Numbered from the stretch's first letter, positions 43,906 to 53,341 are shown. The stretch is DNA of 64,000 nt from JAQUBU01 sp036677685 (GCA_036677685.1 JAVBWA010000011.1:124001-188000); one strand, 5' to 3'. Notes: generated by a model from the sequence alone, not told the origin. Numbers and translations are program-made.

Positions 43906-44736
43906 TTACAAATTCTTAGACCATATATTCATGTCTTCAAACCCTCCACATATGTGACAGTTGTTGAGCAATCTTCCCCCATACTTATAACCCTGCCTGC
44001 TCAAAGCCTTGTTAATCCCCGGATTAATCGCCCGGGCAAGGCTGTATGCCGTGAGGAATCCTTTTGCCTTCAGGTCGGTTTCAAGACTAGCTATCAAGCT
44101 TGCCAATAATCCCTTCCCCCGGTACTCAGGATAGGTGGCGCAATCCGTTATTTCTGCATTCAAGTTATACTTGTCCATATCTGCCGATGCAATGCTTATA
44201 ATTTCCCCATCCTCTTCAGCTACCTTGAACAGTACCTGTTCACTCATTGCCATTTTAAGATATTCCCTGCTAAATACCGGGGACGGGTAAGTTTCAAAAA
44301 CTGTTGAAAACAACTTGATCATTTTAGTAATGTCCCCTACATTTGCCGGTCTTATTTTATACTGGTGCGAAAGTCTTTCAGCGTGGTTCTTACACTGGCA
44401 TAAAATAGAATCAGCTTCCAAACTTAGAGGAGACGCTTGTCTTTGCGGTTCAAGGAAGTAGGAAATACAAAATGCGTCCTCTCCAATAAAAAACCCGTTG
44501 ATAATCCCTTCAATGATAAAGCCGTTACGGATGAATGGCATTAGATTTACACTGCGGCAGTTGGATATTATTTTACCAAATCCCTCATACCTGGCAAGAT
44601 CAATCATATCTTTTACAAGATTGTCGGATATGCTTTTATAATCCAGTATTTTTAACCTTTGATTGGTATAATCACGGAATACCTTAATACCTTTTAAAAC
44701 TAAATATTCATTTGTGTTAGATTGCATTGAATTCAT
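43906..44736 (-). CDS. ablB: Beta-lysine N6-acetyltransferase, copy 1
   Basis: GNAT-fold acetyltransferase (276 residues) acting on the beta-lysine made by the neighbouring aminomutase to give N-epsilon-acetyl-beta-lysine, a compatible solute. The acetyl-CoA loop is YPEYRGKGLLASL, preceded by ITDCATYP, and the C-terminal YKYGGRLLNNCHICGGFEDMNIWSK matches the AblB end. The N-terminal ~110 residues form the family-specific extra domain. The ATG at 44736 has GGAGGG 9 bases upstream and overlaps the kamA end by 20 bases, so the two are translationally coupled. Confidence 0.9.
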   Translation of the reverse strand: MNSMQSNTNEYLVLKGIKVFRDYTNQRLKILDYKSISDNLVKDMIDLARYEGFGKIISNCRSVNLMPFIRNGFIIEGIINGFFIGEDAFCISYFLEPQRQASPLSLEADSILCQCKNHAERLSHQYKIRPANVGDITKMIKLFSTVFETYPSPVFSREYLKMAMSEQVLFKVAEEDGEIISIASADMDKYNLNAEITDCATYPEYRGKGLLASLIASLETDLKAKGFLTAYSLARAINPGINKALSRQGYKYGGRLLNNCHICGGFEDMNIWSKNL

Positions 44737-45994
44737 GTTTTTGGTCCCTCCGGTTGATTCTGACATTACTCCTGGGAACCAGGCAAACCCGTTCGTCCCG
44801 ATAAAGCTTCTCTATTCCCCGGTATTCCCTGTTCTTAAACTTTTTACATAGGCCGCAATTATTGCATTCATGGGTTTTATCCTCCGGTTCGGTATAAGTG
44901 CATATTACTCCTTCAAAATTTCGAAGTATCACTTTTTCAAATGATTGGGAAATAAGATATTGCGGTCCCACCGGTATTTTACCTCCGCCTCCGGGGGCAT
45001 CCACTACAAAATCCGGAACTGCGTAACCTGAAGTATGCCCTCGCAGCATTTCCATTATTTCAATTCCTACCGCCAGCGGGGTTCGGAAATGTTCAATTCC
45101 TTCCGATAGATCGCACTGGTAAAGGTAATAGGGCCTGACCCGGTTTTTGACCAGTTCCTGGACCAGACTTCGCATTATATAGGGACAATCATTTATGTTT
45201 TTAAGGAGTACTGATTGATTACCCAACGGTACTCCTGCATTGGCAAGCATGGCACAAGCCTTCTTGGCTTCCGGGGTTATCTCCTTGGGGTGATTAAAAT
45301 GGGTATTGATCCAAACTGGGTGATACTTTTTAAGCATATCACATAATTCCCGGGTAATTCTTTGCGGCATGACTACGGGAGTTCTGCTTCCAATCCGTAT
45401 AACCTCCACATGCTCAATCTCCCGCAATCCTTTAATTATTGTTTCAAGTCGTTCATCGGAAATGCATAGCGCATCTCCCCCGGATAGCAGAACATCCCTT
45501 ATTTCTTTATGTAGTTTAATATAATTGATAGCCTTCCTTATATTCTCCGTTGATAGTGCTTTATCATCATGCCCGGCAAATCTTCTTCTGGTACAATGAC
45601 GGCAGTACATTGAACATTGATTGGTAATAAGCATAAGCACCCGGTCGGGATAACGGTGCGTAAGTCCTGGAACCGGTGAGTCCGCAGCTTCATGCAAAGG
45701 ATCATTGCTCGCACATTTCGATATTTTGCCTTCATGGATAGTTGGAACAGCCTGTCTTCTTACCGGACAGTTAAAATCGTTAATATCCATCAGTGAAGCA
45801 TAATATGGTGTAATTGCCATCCTTAACTTTTTTAGAATTGCTTTTACCCCAATTTTTTCCTCATCCGTCAAATTGATTACCTGTTCAAGCTCTTCCAAAG
45901 TAGTAATCCTATTTGAATACTGCCATTTCCAATCTTGCCACTGTTCCTCGGAAACATCCTGCCATAAAGGTATTTTCTTATAATTCCTGGTCAT
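44717..45994 (-). CDS. ablA: Lysine 2,3-aminomutase, copy 1
   Basis: PLP-dependent radical-SAM enzyme converting L-lysine to L-beta-lysine. The radical-SAM cysteines are C127, C131 and C134 (NQCSMYCRHCTRR). D295 (YQCDLSEG) and D332 (VVDAPGG) match the two Asp that bind the lysine side-chain amine in the Clostridium subterminale enzyme. K339 in APGGGGK carries PLP. It has 425 residues; the CNNCGLC motif near the C-terminus is a zinc-type pair. AAGGAG precedes the ATG. Together with ablB it makes the osmolyte. Confidence 0.93.
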   Translation of the reverse strand: MTRNYKKIPLWQDVSEEQWQDWKWQYSNRITTLEELEQVINLTDEEKIGVKAILKKLRMAITPYYASLMDINDFNCPVRRQAVPTIHEGKISKCASNDPLHEAADSPVPGLTHRYPDRVLMLITNQCSMYCRHCTRRRFAGHDDKALSTENIRKAINYIKLHKEIRDVLLSGGDALCISDERLETIIKGLREIEHVEVIRIGSRTPVVMPQRITRELCDMLKKYHPVWINTHFNHPKEITPEAKKACAMLANAGVPLGNQSVLLKNINDCPYIMRSLVQELVKNRVRPYYLYQCDLSEGIEHFRTPLAVGIEIMEMLRGHTSGYAVPDFVVDAPGGGGKIPVGPQYLISQSFEKVILRNFEGVICTYTEPEDKTHECNNCGLCKKFKNREYRGIEKLYRDERVCLVPRSNVRINRRDQKHEFNAI

Positions 45995-46237
45995 ATTAAA
46001 AATCTCCTTTCGAGACTAACCTGTGTCTCATTCCCATCCTGAGTATAGTTTGTATATGATTTCTTTTTATTAAAAAACCCCTGCTAAAACTTAAGGGCCA
46101 GCAATCCCGGATATTTACCGGATCTGGCCCCGCAGCTATTTAGCTTGTGTATAAATAAACTCAGGAACAAGCTACCTGACAAACAATACTGTGCTTTACT
46201 TGCCTGCATTTTTAGCCGGGCCATATCTTTTACTGAG
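45995..46237. other. Gap between the two aminomutase genes
   Basis: 243 bases between eam and ablA on the minus strand. A hairpin GGGCCAGATCCGG / CCGGGATTGCTGGCCC (about 46095-46130) is followed a few bases on by GGGGTTTTTT. This could be a terminator or processing point, leaving eam separate from ablA/ablB or only partly coupled. Confidence 0.5.
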
Positions 46238-47482
46238 TTATGGCTGGGGCTCATTCTCCAATTCCACTATTTTACCTTCCCAGGTTCGCAAAACAACCTT
46301 ATTCTTCCGGCATTGCATAATGTGGTTGGGCATCACGGGTATTTTCCCCAATCCTCCTGGAGCGTTAACGATGTAGGTGGGGACTGCCAGGCCTGATGTA
46401 TGGCCCCGCATCGATCTTATAATATCCATTCCCTCGGTAATGCTGGTTTGAAAATGCCTGGTTCCCTGGACATCTTTAGCATGAAATATATAGTACGGAC
46501 GGACTCTTATTTTTAATAAGTCCTGGCTCAGTTTTCTCATCACATATGGCTGATCATTGACCCCGCGCAACAAAACCGCCTGGTTGCCCAAGACCACTCC
46601 CGCTTCAATTAAACGGTCACAAGCTGCTTTGGAATCAGGAGTAATCTCCAGGGGGTGATTAAATTGAGTATTTATATAAACCGGAGGGTATTTGCGGATA
46701 ATATCGCAAAGTTCGGGTGTTATTCTCTGGGGCATGGTCACCGGGACCCTGGTGCCGATTCGTTTTATTTCAACATGGGGTATTTGCTGTAATGCGGATA
46801 ATATGAATTCCAGTACATGATTGCTAAGTAAAAGTGCATCACCGCCGGTGATAAGAACGTCACGAATTTCCGGGTTGGCAGCCACATACTCAAGAGCCTG
46901 GTTTATATCCTCCAGGCAGGCATGCCGGTCTTGCTCCCCAATATTGCGCCTGCGCTGACAGTGTCGGCAGTACATGGCACACTGGTTGCTTACATTTATT
47001 ATCATTCGGTCAGGATACCTTCTGGTCACACACGGTGCAGGTGAAGTCTGGGCCTCTTTCATCGGGTCCAGACTGCCTCCCGGCGCCAGTTCTTTAAGAT
47101 CAGGAACCGCCTGCCGATATATGGGACAGTACTCATAATCCTCCCCCACCAGGCTCAGGTAATACGGAGATATGGCCCAACGATATACCTTGCTGACCCG
47201 GTCAATGCGTTTTCTTTCCAGTTCACTTAAACCAATTATTTGAGCTAAAGTTGCACTGTCCTTTATTCGGTTTTTTAACTGCCATTTCCAGTTGGCCCAA
47301 TCTTGCTCGGTACCACTCATGACCTCTAATATTTTCTGTCTTCTTGCAGCAGCCTGCTCATGCAAAGCAGATTGTTCAGGCATTGCTTTTGCTGCTTCCA
47401 GATAAGGCAGCACCTGCTCCTTAAGCTCGCTGCTTCTTAATATTGATTGATAAAGATTATTTAGATTCCCTGTTTCTCTCAT
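46238..47482 (-). CDS. eam: Glutamate 2,3-aminomutase
   Basis: Radical-SAM/PLP aminomutase of 414 residues, cysteines C168, C172 and C175, PLP Lys K380. It aligns with lysine 2,3-aminomutase, but the two lysine-binding Asp are replaced: K336 (in HAKDVQG, where KamA has YQCDLSEG) and N373 (in IVNAPGG, where KamA has VVDAPGG). The same Lys and Asn define the clostridial glutamate 2,3-aminomutase, which makes beta-glutamate, itself an osmolyte. N-terminal extension of ~55 residues. Preceded by GGAG. Controlled by the upstream c-di-AMP riboswitch and terminator. Confidence 0.87.
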   Translation of the reverse strand: MRETGNLNNLYQSILRSSELKEQVLPYLEAAKAMPEQSALHEQAAARRQKILEVMSGTEQDWANWKWQLKNRIKDSATLAQIIGLSELERKRIDRVSKVYRWAISPYYLSLVGEDYEYCPIYRQAVPDLKELAPGGSLDPMKEAQTSPAPCVTRRYPDRMIINVSNQCAMYCRHCQRRRNIGEQDRHACLEDINQALEYVAANPEIRDVLITGGDALLLSNHVLEFILSALQQIPHVEIKRIGTRVPVTMPQRITPELCDIIRKYPPVYINTQFNHPLEITPDSKAACDRLIEAGVVLGNQAVLLRGVNDQPYVMRKLSQDLLKIRVRPYYIFHAKDVQGTRHFQTSITEGMDIIRSMRGHTSGLAVPTYIVNAPGGLGKIPVMPNHIMQCRKNKVVLRTWEGKIVELENEPQP

Positions 47483-47544
47483 GTTATCACTCCAATCTAT
47501 AAATCTCTGTATGTGGAATGCTCATAATCGAAAAGGGCCGAGAC

Positions 47545-47580
47545 CTAAAATAAAAATAACCAAAGGAAGACCTCTGGTTA
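47545..47580 (-). terminator. Riboswitch-associated terminator before eam
   Basis: Read on the minus strand, AACCAGAGG-TCTT-CCTTTGGTT (9-bp stem with one G-T) is followed by ATTTTTATTTT. It lies between the riboswitch and eam, so gene expression requires its bypass. Confidence 0.85.
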
Positions 47581-47605
47581 CGCTAATTAAGTATTAACCT
47601 CGGAT

Positions 47606-47724
47606 TCCCTTTCAGCGCTTACGAGGTTAGCTGACGGGTTCGGGAAAAGGGAATTCCCCTACCTTTCGGATTCACCCCACTTAGTGGTTCCCCCATTCTC
47701 CCTGCCAAGGGAGACTCAGCGCAT
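47606..47724 (-). promoter_or_regulatory. c-di-AMP riboswitch (ydaO/yuaA type) upstream of eam
   Basis: The minus strand carries the conserved core: GGGGGAACCA, GTGGGGTGAATC, AGGTAGGG, CCCGAACCCGTCAGCTAA and CCTCGTAAGCGCTGAAAG, in the order of the known class. The flanking GCGCTGAG / CGCTGAAAG region can form the basal stem. Binding of c-di-AMP normally favours the downstream terminator. Confidence 0.88.
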
Positions 47725-47849
47725 TTTGCATTTAGCTGTTTATCTGCCTGGACAATTATGGCAGATTATTCTTAATAGCAAACAGCACCTCCCCAAATAA
47801 TAGTTTTTAACAGCCATCATCAAGACTAAGCAATTAATTAAACACACTC

Positions 47850-47981
47850 TTTAAAGTATCGGAAGAAACTGTATGGCAGTTTCAACACACCGCTGTAACG
47901 AGGTGGGGATTTGGAACCCACCGCCTGTTTGTTAACAGAAACCCATCCGCTTAAAGAAGCGGGAGACGGCTTTTAGTCTCG
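47850..47981 (+). repeat. Structured intergenic repeat, copy 11 (short form)
   Basis: Head-to-tail with copy 12. The first stem is GAAACTGT-ATG-GCAGTTTC with one wobble, and the outer stem AACGAGGT pairs with AGTCTCGTT through wobbles. Confidence 0.88.
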
Positions 47982-48117
47982 TTTAAGCATCGGAAGAAAC
48001 TGCCATGCAGTTTCAACACACCGCTGCAACGAGGCGGGTATTTGGAACCCGCCGCCCTGCTTGTTAACAAGAACCGTTCACTTAAAGACATGGGAAGCAG
48101 CTTTTCGCCTCGTTATA
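47982..48117 (+). repeat. Structured intergenic repeat, copy 12 (short form)
   Basis: Outer stem AACGAGGCG / CGCCTCGTT intact. The first hairpin loop is CAT, differing from its neighbour while the stem is unchanged. Confidence 0.88.
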
Positions 48118-48337
48118 ATTCAAAGACCGTATAGCATCCACAAAATCATCTTGGCTAATCTTAACCCAATAATAATGCTAAACTATAAATGTGGCAGAAT
48201 TAGGGCATAATACTGTTATTTATATCACAATATTTGCTTGAAACTCCATACGATTGCTAACACATTTTTGCCACATAATTGTTGTATACTTTTTTTAGGT
48301 TTACTGCTAACCTTTAATTGAGATAGGAGTGTTAGCT

Positions 48338-49033
48338 TTGAGCACTATTTATGTGCTTGACGATGAAGAAAATATCCGCCTTCTGATTTCCAGTTACCTT
48401 CAAAATGAAGGGTTTACGGTAGAAACGTTCTGCAGTGCAGAAGATTTGCTCCACCGTCTTACATCAGGATATCCGGATATGTTTATTCTTGACATCATGC
48501 TGCCCGGCCAGGATGGTTTGGAATTCTGCCGGGAAATTCGTCAGCACAGTACGGTCCCGGTGATTTTTATTTCAGCACGCCGAAAAGCTCTGGACCGGAT
48601 TACAGGCTTGGAAATTGGCGGGGATGATTACCTTTCCAAACCTTTCAGCCCCTGGGAACTCATTGCCCGGGTGCGCTCGGTCTTTCGGCGTACACTGGCT
48701 CCCTCTGAGTCGCGGTCCTACCTACAGGCCGGCAATCTCAAACTTATTCCTGTTGACCGTCTGGTGCTAGTTAATGGTAAGGAAATTACCGTTACAACCA
48801 AAGAATATGAACTTTTGGCACTCTTAGTCCAACAACCCCAGCGAACCTTCAACCGCCAGGAGTTGCTGGACCGCGTATGGGGATATGACTATGATGGGAG
48901 CGAGCGGGCGGTTGATGATTTGGTCAAACGGCTTCGCAAAAAGCTTAAGGAAAACGGCTCGGAAAATAACATTCAAACTATATGGGGATACGGGTACCGT
49001 TTAAATGCTAAAGTTCAAAAGTATATCCACTAA
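48338..49033 (+). CDS. OmpR/PhoB-family response regulator
   Basis: 231 residues. The receiver domain has the acidic pair in YVLDDEENI, the phosphorylated Asp in FILDIMLPG, and the conserved Lys in DDYLSKPFSP. The C-terminal winged helix (TTKEYELLALLVQQPQRTFNRQELLDRVWGYD) binds DNA. The TTG start at 48338 has AGGAG 8 bases upstream; the GTG at 48329 overlaps that site. The sensor kinase gene overlaps its 3' end. Its position inside the osmotic region suggests, but does not prove, osmotic input. Confidence 0.9.
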   Translation: MSTIYVLDDEENIRLLISSYLQNEGFTVETFCSAEDLLHRLTSGYPDMFILDIMLPGQDGLEFCREIRQHSTVPVIFISARRKALDRITGLEIGGDDYLSKPFSPWELIARVRSVFRRTLAPSESRSYLQAGNLKLIPVDRLVLVNGKEITVTTKEYELLALLVQQPQRTFNRQELLDRVWGYDYDGSERAVDDLVKRLRKKLKENGSENNIQTIWGYGYRLNAKVQKYIH

Positions 49034-50378
49034 GATCTTAATTAGCTACTTGAGTGTAGTTTTTTTCACATTTCTGTTAACCGCCCTGACTTTTTATCCA
49101 ATGCTGGTAGGTGTTTTTGAGAATCGGGCCGAAATCGGTTTGGAGAAACAGGCCTGGGAAATCGCCCATACCATCGGATCAAATTCTTCGCTGCCCAAGG
49201 AGCAGAATCTTCCTTTGACTATCCTTCTATTGGGACGCTCGGTTGAAAGCAACTACTTATTGATTGGCCCCGAAGACAAAATTAGTTTTAGCAGTAGACC
49301 TGAACAGTTTCCGGTGGGTAAATTTGTAGCCCAACTACCAGAAACCCTGCGTGAAGATACTTCCTTTAATAGAAACCAGGCCAATGTTTTCAGAAATGAT
49401 CATTATTTGTCAGCGGAAGTACCCGCAAGCAGCGGAGGAACGGTTTTAACCTTTGTGTCTGCCCATACGCTAAAGGCCATGTATCGGGAAACCCTGCTTA
49501 CGATTTTCGGCAGCCTTCTGCTTGCCCTCACAATAGCCCTTATAATAGCTTTTTTCTTAATCCGCTACCTGGTAAAGCCGCTTCGGGACTTGGAAGACTA
49601 TGCCAAGGCGGTCGGCAACCGTCAATTTGATACTCGCCTGAAGGTCAGCTCGGGCGATGAACTTGCCCAGCTTGGTACAGCTTTTAATCAGATGGCAGAT
49701 CGTTTAAAAAGTTATGATGAAGGCAGACATCGCTTTTTTCAGAATGCTTCGCATGAGATGAAAACCCCATTGATGAGCATTAACGGATATGCCGAAGGTA
49801 TTAGAGATGGCTTGTTTACCGGACCTGCGCTTGAAAATGCCATAGAGATTATACATCGCGAAAGTCTGCGCCTAAGAAATATTGTTGAAAACATGATTGA
49901 TATAACAATCCTGGAACAACCGCATAATACTTATTTTTTGCCTCATGATTTATTCTACCTGATGGAATTGGTACTTGAAGCAGTAGGTGGCTATGCCCTG
50001 GAAAGGAAAGTACAGATTAAAACTGTGATAGATCCAAACACCTGGGTAATTGGGGATTGGGATCAACTGCAAAGTCTTTTTATCAACCTTCTTTCAAATG
50101 CTATCCGCCATGCCCATAACAAAGTTACCGTTAACTCTTCTTTGAGGGATGGGAACCATCATGTTTCTATAAAAATACAGGATGACGGGACTGGTTTTAG
50201 CCCGGAAGATCTGGAACACGCCTTTGAATATTTCTACTCCGGAGCAAAATCCGGATCTGGCCTCGGTCTTACTATAGTACAAAAAATCGTGGAAGAGCAT
50301 GGAGGAACCATAACACTATCGAATGCCACTGATGGAGGAGGCCTGGCAGAAGTTGTTTTGCCTGCTTTAGCTGAATGA
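49005..50378 (+). CDS. Sensor histidine kinase
   Basis: 457 residues. Two membrane helices (~10-30 and ~160-185) flank an outside sensor region of about 130 residues. HAMP, HisKA (HRFFQNASHEMKTPLMSI, phospho-His in the H-box) and HATPase (NLLSNAIRHAHN, DDGTGFSPEDLEHAF, GSGLGLTIVQKI) follow in order. Its ATG overlaps the regulator gene by 29 bases. The signal is unknown. Confidence 0.9.
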   Translation: MLKFKSISTKILISYLSVVFFTFLLTALTFYPMLVGVFENRAEIGLEKQAWEIAHTIGSNSSLPKEQNLPLTILLLGRSVESNYLLIGPEDKISFSSRPEQFPVGKFVAQLPETLREDTSFNRNQANVFRNDHYLSAEVPASSGGTVLTFVSAHTLKAMYRETLLTIFGSLLLALTIALIIAFFLIRYLVKPLRDLEDYAKAVGNRQFDTRLKVSSGDELAQLGTAFNQMADRLKSYDEGRHRFFQNASHEMKTPLMSINGYAEGIRDGLFTGPALENAIEIIHRESLRLRNIVENMIDITILEQPHNTYFLPHDLFYLMELVLEAVGGYALERKVQIKTVIDPNTWVIGDWDQLQSLFINLLSNAIRHAHNKVTVNSSLRDGNHHVSIKIQDDGTGFSPEDLEHAFEYFYSGAKSGSGLGLTIVQKIVEEHGGTITLSNATDGGGLAEVVLPALAE

Positions 50379-50498
50379 CATGAAAAAAGTACCTGCTCCA
50401 ATCCTGAAATTCCGGACCGGCTTTGTTTTTTGAAAGACATCGCTATATCTGCTATTATTAAAGCCGGTAGTCATCAAATGTTTACTGCGGAGGTAATA

Positions 50499-51077
50499 AT
50501 GCAAAAGAGAAACATAGATAAAGCCAAGGTTCAGCAAGCGGTTACCATGATACTTGAAGCTATCGGTGAGGACCCGGGACGGGAAGGACTGATTGACACA
50601 CCCAAAAGAGTGGCGAATATGTATCAGGAAATCTTTGCCGGAATGGACTCCAATCCCCAGGAATTCCTGCAAGTATCATTTACCGAATATCATGATGAAT
50701 TGGTACTAATCAAGGATATCCCGCTATATTCCATGTGCGAGCATCATTTTCTGCCCTTTTACGGCCGGGCTCATGTGGCATATATTCCGAGAGGCGGCAA
50801 GGTTGTGGGGATAAGCAAGCTGGTACGAGTTGCCGAAGCCTATGCCCTGCGCCCCCAGCTCCAGGAGCGTCTGACTTCGCAAATCGCCGACTGCATTAAC
50901 AATACCCTGAATCCTTTCGGCACCGCTGTGGTTATTGAAGCCGAGCACATGTGCATGACCATGCGGGGAATTCGAAAACCCGGAGCGTTAACAGTAACCT
51001 CGGCGGTGCGGGGAATTTTTGAAACCCGTTCGGAGACCCGGGCTGAAGTCTTTTCGCTGATGAACAAACCGGGCTAA
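50499..51077 (+). CDS. folE: GTP cyclohydrolase I
   Basis: First step of folate (tetrahydropterin) synthesis. It has the N-terminal helix region, SMCEHHFLPFYGRAHVAYIP and EAEHMCMTMRGI, which supply the Cys-His-Cys zinc ligands, and VTSAVRGIFETR at the end. 192 residues from the ATG at 50499, GGAGG 5 bases upstream. Convergent with ablB copy 2; no other folate gene is adjacent. Confidence 0.95.
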   Translation: MQKRNIDKAKVQQAVTMILEAIGEDPGREGLIDTPKRVANMYQEIFAGMDSNPQEFLQVSFTEYHDELVLIKDIPLYSMCEHHFLPFYGRAHVAYIPRGGKVVGISKLVRVAEAYALRPQLQERLTSQIADCINNTLNPFGTAVVIEAEHMCMTMRGIRKPGALTVTSAVRGIFETRSETRAEVFSLMNKPG

Positions 51078-51100
51078 CCCATACAAGACCTTCGTTTTTC

Positions 51101-51955
51101 CTACACCAAATATTTATACCATACATTCATGCTTTCAATCCGTCCGGCTATATTTGTGTTGTTCACAAGGGTGCCGCCATAGTGGTAGCCCATTTTGGAA
51201 AAGCTGATGTTCATCGACGGTGAAATTGCACGTGCAATAGTATAGGCAGTTATAATATTACGCTGTACCATTTCTTGCTCCATCCGCGCTAATAGACAAA
51301 CCGCCAGACCATGTCCCCTCCAGGCAGGGTCAGTCGCAAAATCAGTCATCTCCACATTTCCGGAGGGTTGATTCATTTCTGCGGAGGAAAGAGCGATCAG
51401 CCTCCCCGACAGTTCAACCGAAAAATATAAAACATGACTCTGCATTGTATATCGAATATAACCCGGATCATCTATCGGGAAGGGGTATGTTTTAAAAACC
51501 GTTTTGTAAAGTGCGCTCACTTCCTCTGCATCTTCGGATGTACATACACGAATATGGGCTTTCTTCGGAAGGGAAAGCAGTATTGGCGACCGGGATGCAT
51601 AAGACTCAGCCAGCCGCAGATACGCAGCAATCTGCTCAGGTTGTTTAAGTTCGCTTCGTTCAGATGACAGATAACTTCCCAGGAAAACAGCATCATCCCG
51701 GAACCGATAAAATAAGGGAATAGCAGCCTCAATACGATAACCATTACGGAGAAAGGCATCAGCCCGGTTTTTCGGGAGCTTGGCAAAAATCTTGGTGTAT
51801 CCTTGCTCAACAGCCATTTTATGGAGAAAAGCCGTCATTTCTTCGGGGTTGGATTCTCCCAGATGCATGAGGTAAATACGCTTGCTTAACGGTCCATGTT
51901 GTATGACCGCATCGCGATGATTCTCAATGCGGTCTACAGCCTTATTATCGAGCAT
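51101..51955 (-). CDS. ablB: Beta-lysine N6-acetyltransferase, copy 2
   Basis: 284 residues, same architecture as copy 1: acetyl-CoA loop ATDPAWRGHGLAVCLLARME, preceded by VEMTDFA, and the C-terminal GYHYGGTLVNNTNIAGRIESMNVWYKY close to copy 1. The N-terminal 110 residues differ more. GGGAT lies about 8 bases before the ATG. It follows kamA copy 2 by 45 bases. Two ablA/ablB pairs within 10 kb suggest duplication with divergence. Confidence 0.9.
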   Translation of the reverse strand: MLDNKAVDRIENHRDAVIQHGPLSKRIYLMHLGESNPEEMTAFLHKMAVEQGYTKIFAKLPKNRADAFLRNGYRIEAAIPLFYRFRDDAVFLGSYLSSERSELKQPEQIAAYLRLAESYASRSPILLSLPKKAHIRVCTSEDAEEVSALYKTVFKTYPFPIDDPGYIRYTMQSHVLYFSVELSGRLIALSSAEMNQPSGNVEMTDFATDPAWRGHGLAVCLLARMEQEMVQRNIITAYTIARAISPSMNISFSKMGYHYGGTLVNNTNIAGRIESMNVWYKYLV

Positions 51956-52000
51956 ATAATTTATCCCATTCTTTATAATTCGACCGGTGTGTAAAGGTAA

Positions 52001-53341
52001 TTAATCCCGCCTGGCATATCTTTCATTCCCTGCAGGTACCAGCGAGATAGTCTGGTCATAATCAGACAGCAGCCGTTCTATCCCTACAGCTTTGGTATCA
52101 TCGGCATCCCCCAGTTCCAATTGCAGGTCACAGGTGTCACACTTCCGATCACAATACTGCGGGTCGTAGGAATGCGGTTCCTGATAGGTGGTGATGACGC
52201 CCTCGTAGTTTCTTAATACGACCTTGTTTGTGGACCAGGATATCAGGTAATTGGGCATTACTGGAATTTTTCCTCCGCCACCGGGCGCATCAATTACATA
52301 GGTCGGTACACAAAATCCACTGGTATGTCCAATCAGGCTTTCCATAATCTCTATACCTTTGCCTACCGGGGTGCGAAAGTGAGATAGGCCTTCCGAAAGG
52401 TCACACTGATAAAGATAATAGGGACGAACGCGGTTTTCCACCAATTTATGAACCAGGGAACGAATGATCCGTGGACAGTCATTCACGCCGGATAACAAAA
52501 CTGTTTGGTTTCCTAACGGAATGCCTGCATCAGCTAACCTGGCCAATGCTTCACGGGAAGACCGGGTAATTTCACGAGGGTGGTTGAAATGGGTATTAAC
52601 CCAGAGCGGATGATGTTTTTTTAACATATTTACTAATTCATCAGTTATTCTATAGGGTAATACGACGGGTGTGCGTGTACCTATGCGAATCACTTCCACA
52701 TGATCAATGGCCTGCAGTTCGCTTAGTATCCAATCCAGGTAATCATCGCCCAGCAGGAATGGATCACCTCCGGATAGCAGGACATCTCTTATCTTAGGGG
52801 TATTTCTAATATACTCGATTCCTGCCATGATTTCAGAACGACCGGGTATTGAGTCCACATCGCCAACCCGCCTTTTCCGCGTACAGTGCCGGCAATACAT
52901 CCCACATACATTGCTTACCAGCAGCAGCACCCGGTCCGGATAACGATGCGTAACCCCTGGTACCGGGCTATCCCTGTCCTCGTGAAGCGGATCAGACATG
53001 TCCCAATCCATTACATCCAATTCGAGAGGGGATGGAAACGCCTGCATAAAGACCGGATCGGTTTCCATATTATCCGTGTTTATCAAAGATAAATAGTACG
53101 GGGTAATTGCGATAGGAAACTTATCGATGGTCTTCTGAAAGGCCTTACGTTTTTCATCACTAAAGCGTCTGCCAAATAATTTCTCAAAGGTTTCCAGATC
53201 TTTAATTGAGTTACGCATATGCCATTTCCAATCTAACCACAGAGAAGTAGTCTCGCTTCTGGAAATGGCTCTAAATATTTCAGCTTGCCGGAGGGTTAAT
53301 TCCAAAATTATCCCCCTTTTCTTCATCCTATTACTCTGCAT
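52001..53341 (-). CDS. ablA: Lysine 2,3-aminomutase, copy 2
   Basis: 446 residues when begun at the ATG at 53341 (SD CGGAGAG 9 bases upstream); the TTG at 53305 with GGGGGA upstream gives 434 and is also possible. Radical-SAM cysteines C146, C150, C153 (NVCGMYCRHCTRK); lysine-binding D314 (YQCDLSEG) and D351 (VIDAPGG); PLP K358. Both Asp are kept, so it acts on lysine, unlike the eam copy. The CDRKCDTCDL pair near the C-terminus matches the C-terminal Cys region of clostridial KamA. Divergent from the riboswitch-controlled ABC transporter. Confidence 0.92.
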   Translation of the reverse strand: MQSNRMKKRGIILELTLRQAEIFRAISRSETTSLWLDWKWHMRNSIKDLETFEKLFGRRFSDEKRKAFQKTIDKFPIAITPYYLSLINTDNMETDPVFMQAFPSPLELDVMDWDMSDPLHEDRDSPVPGVTHRYPDRVLLLVSNVCGMYCRHCTRKRRVGDVDSIPGRSEIMAGIEYIRNTPKIRDVLLSGGDPFLLGDDYLDWILSELQAIDHVEVIRIGTRTPVVLPYRITDELVNMLKKHHPLWVNTHFNHPREITRSSREALARLADAGIPLGNQTVLLSGVNDCPRIIRSLVHKLVENRVRPYYLYQCDLSEGLSHFRTPVGKGIEIMESLIGHTSGFCVPTYVIDAPGGGGKIPVMPNYLISWSTNKVVLRNYEGVITTYQEPHSYDPQYCDRKCDTCDLQLELGDADDTKAVGIERLLSDYDQTISLVPAGNERYARRD

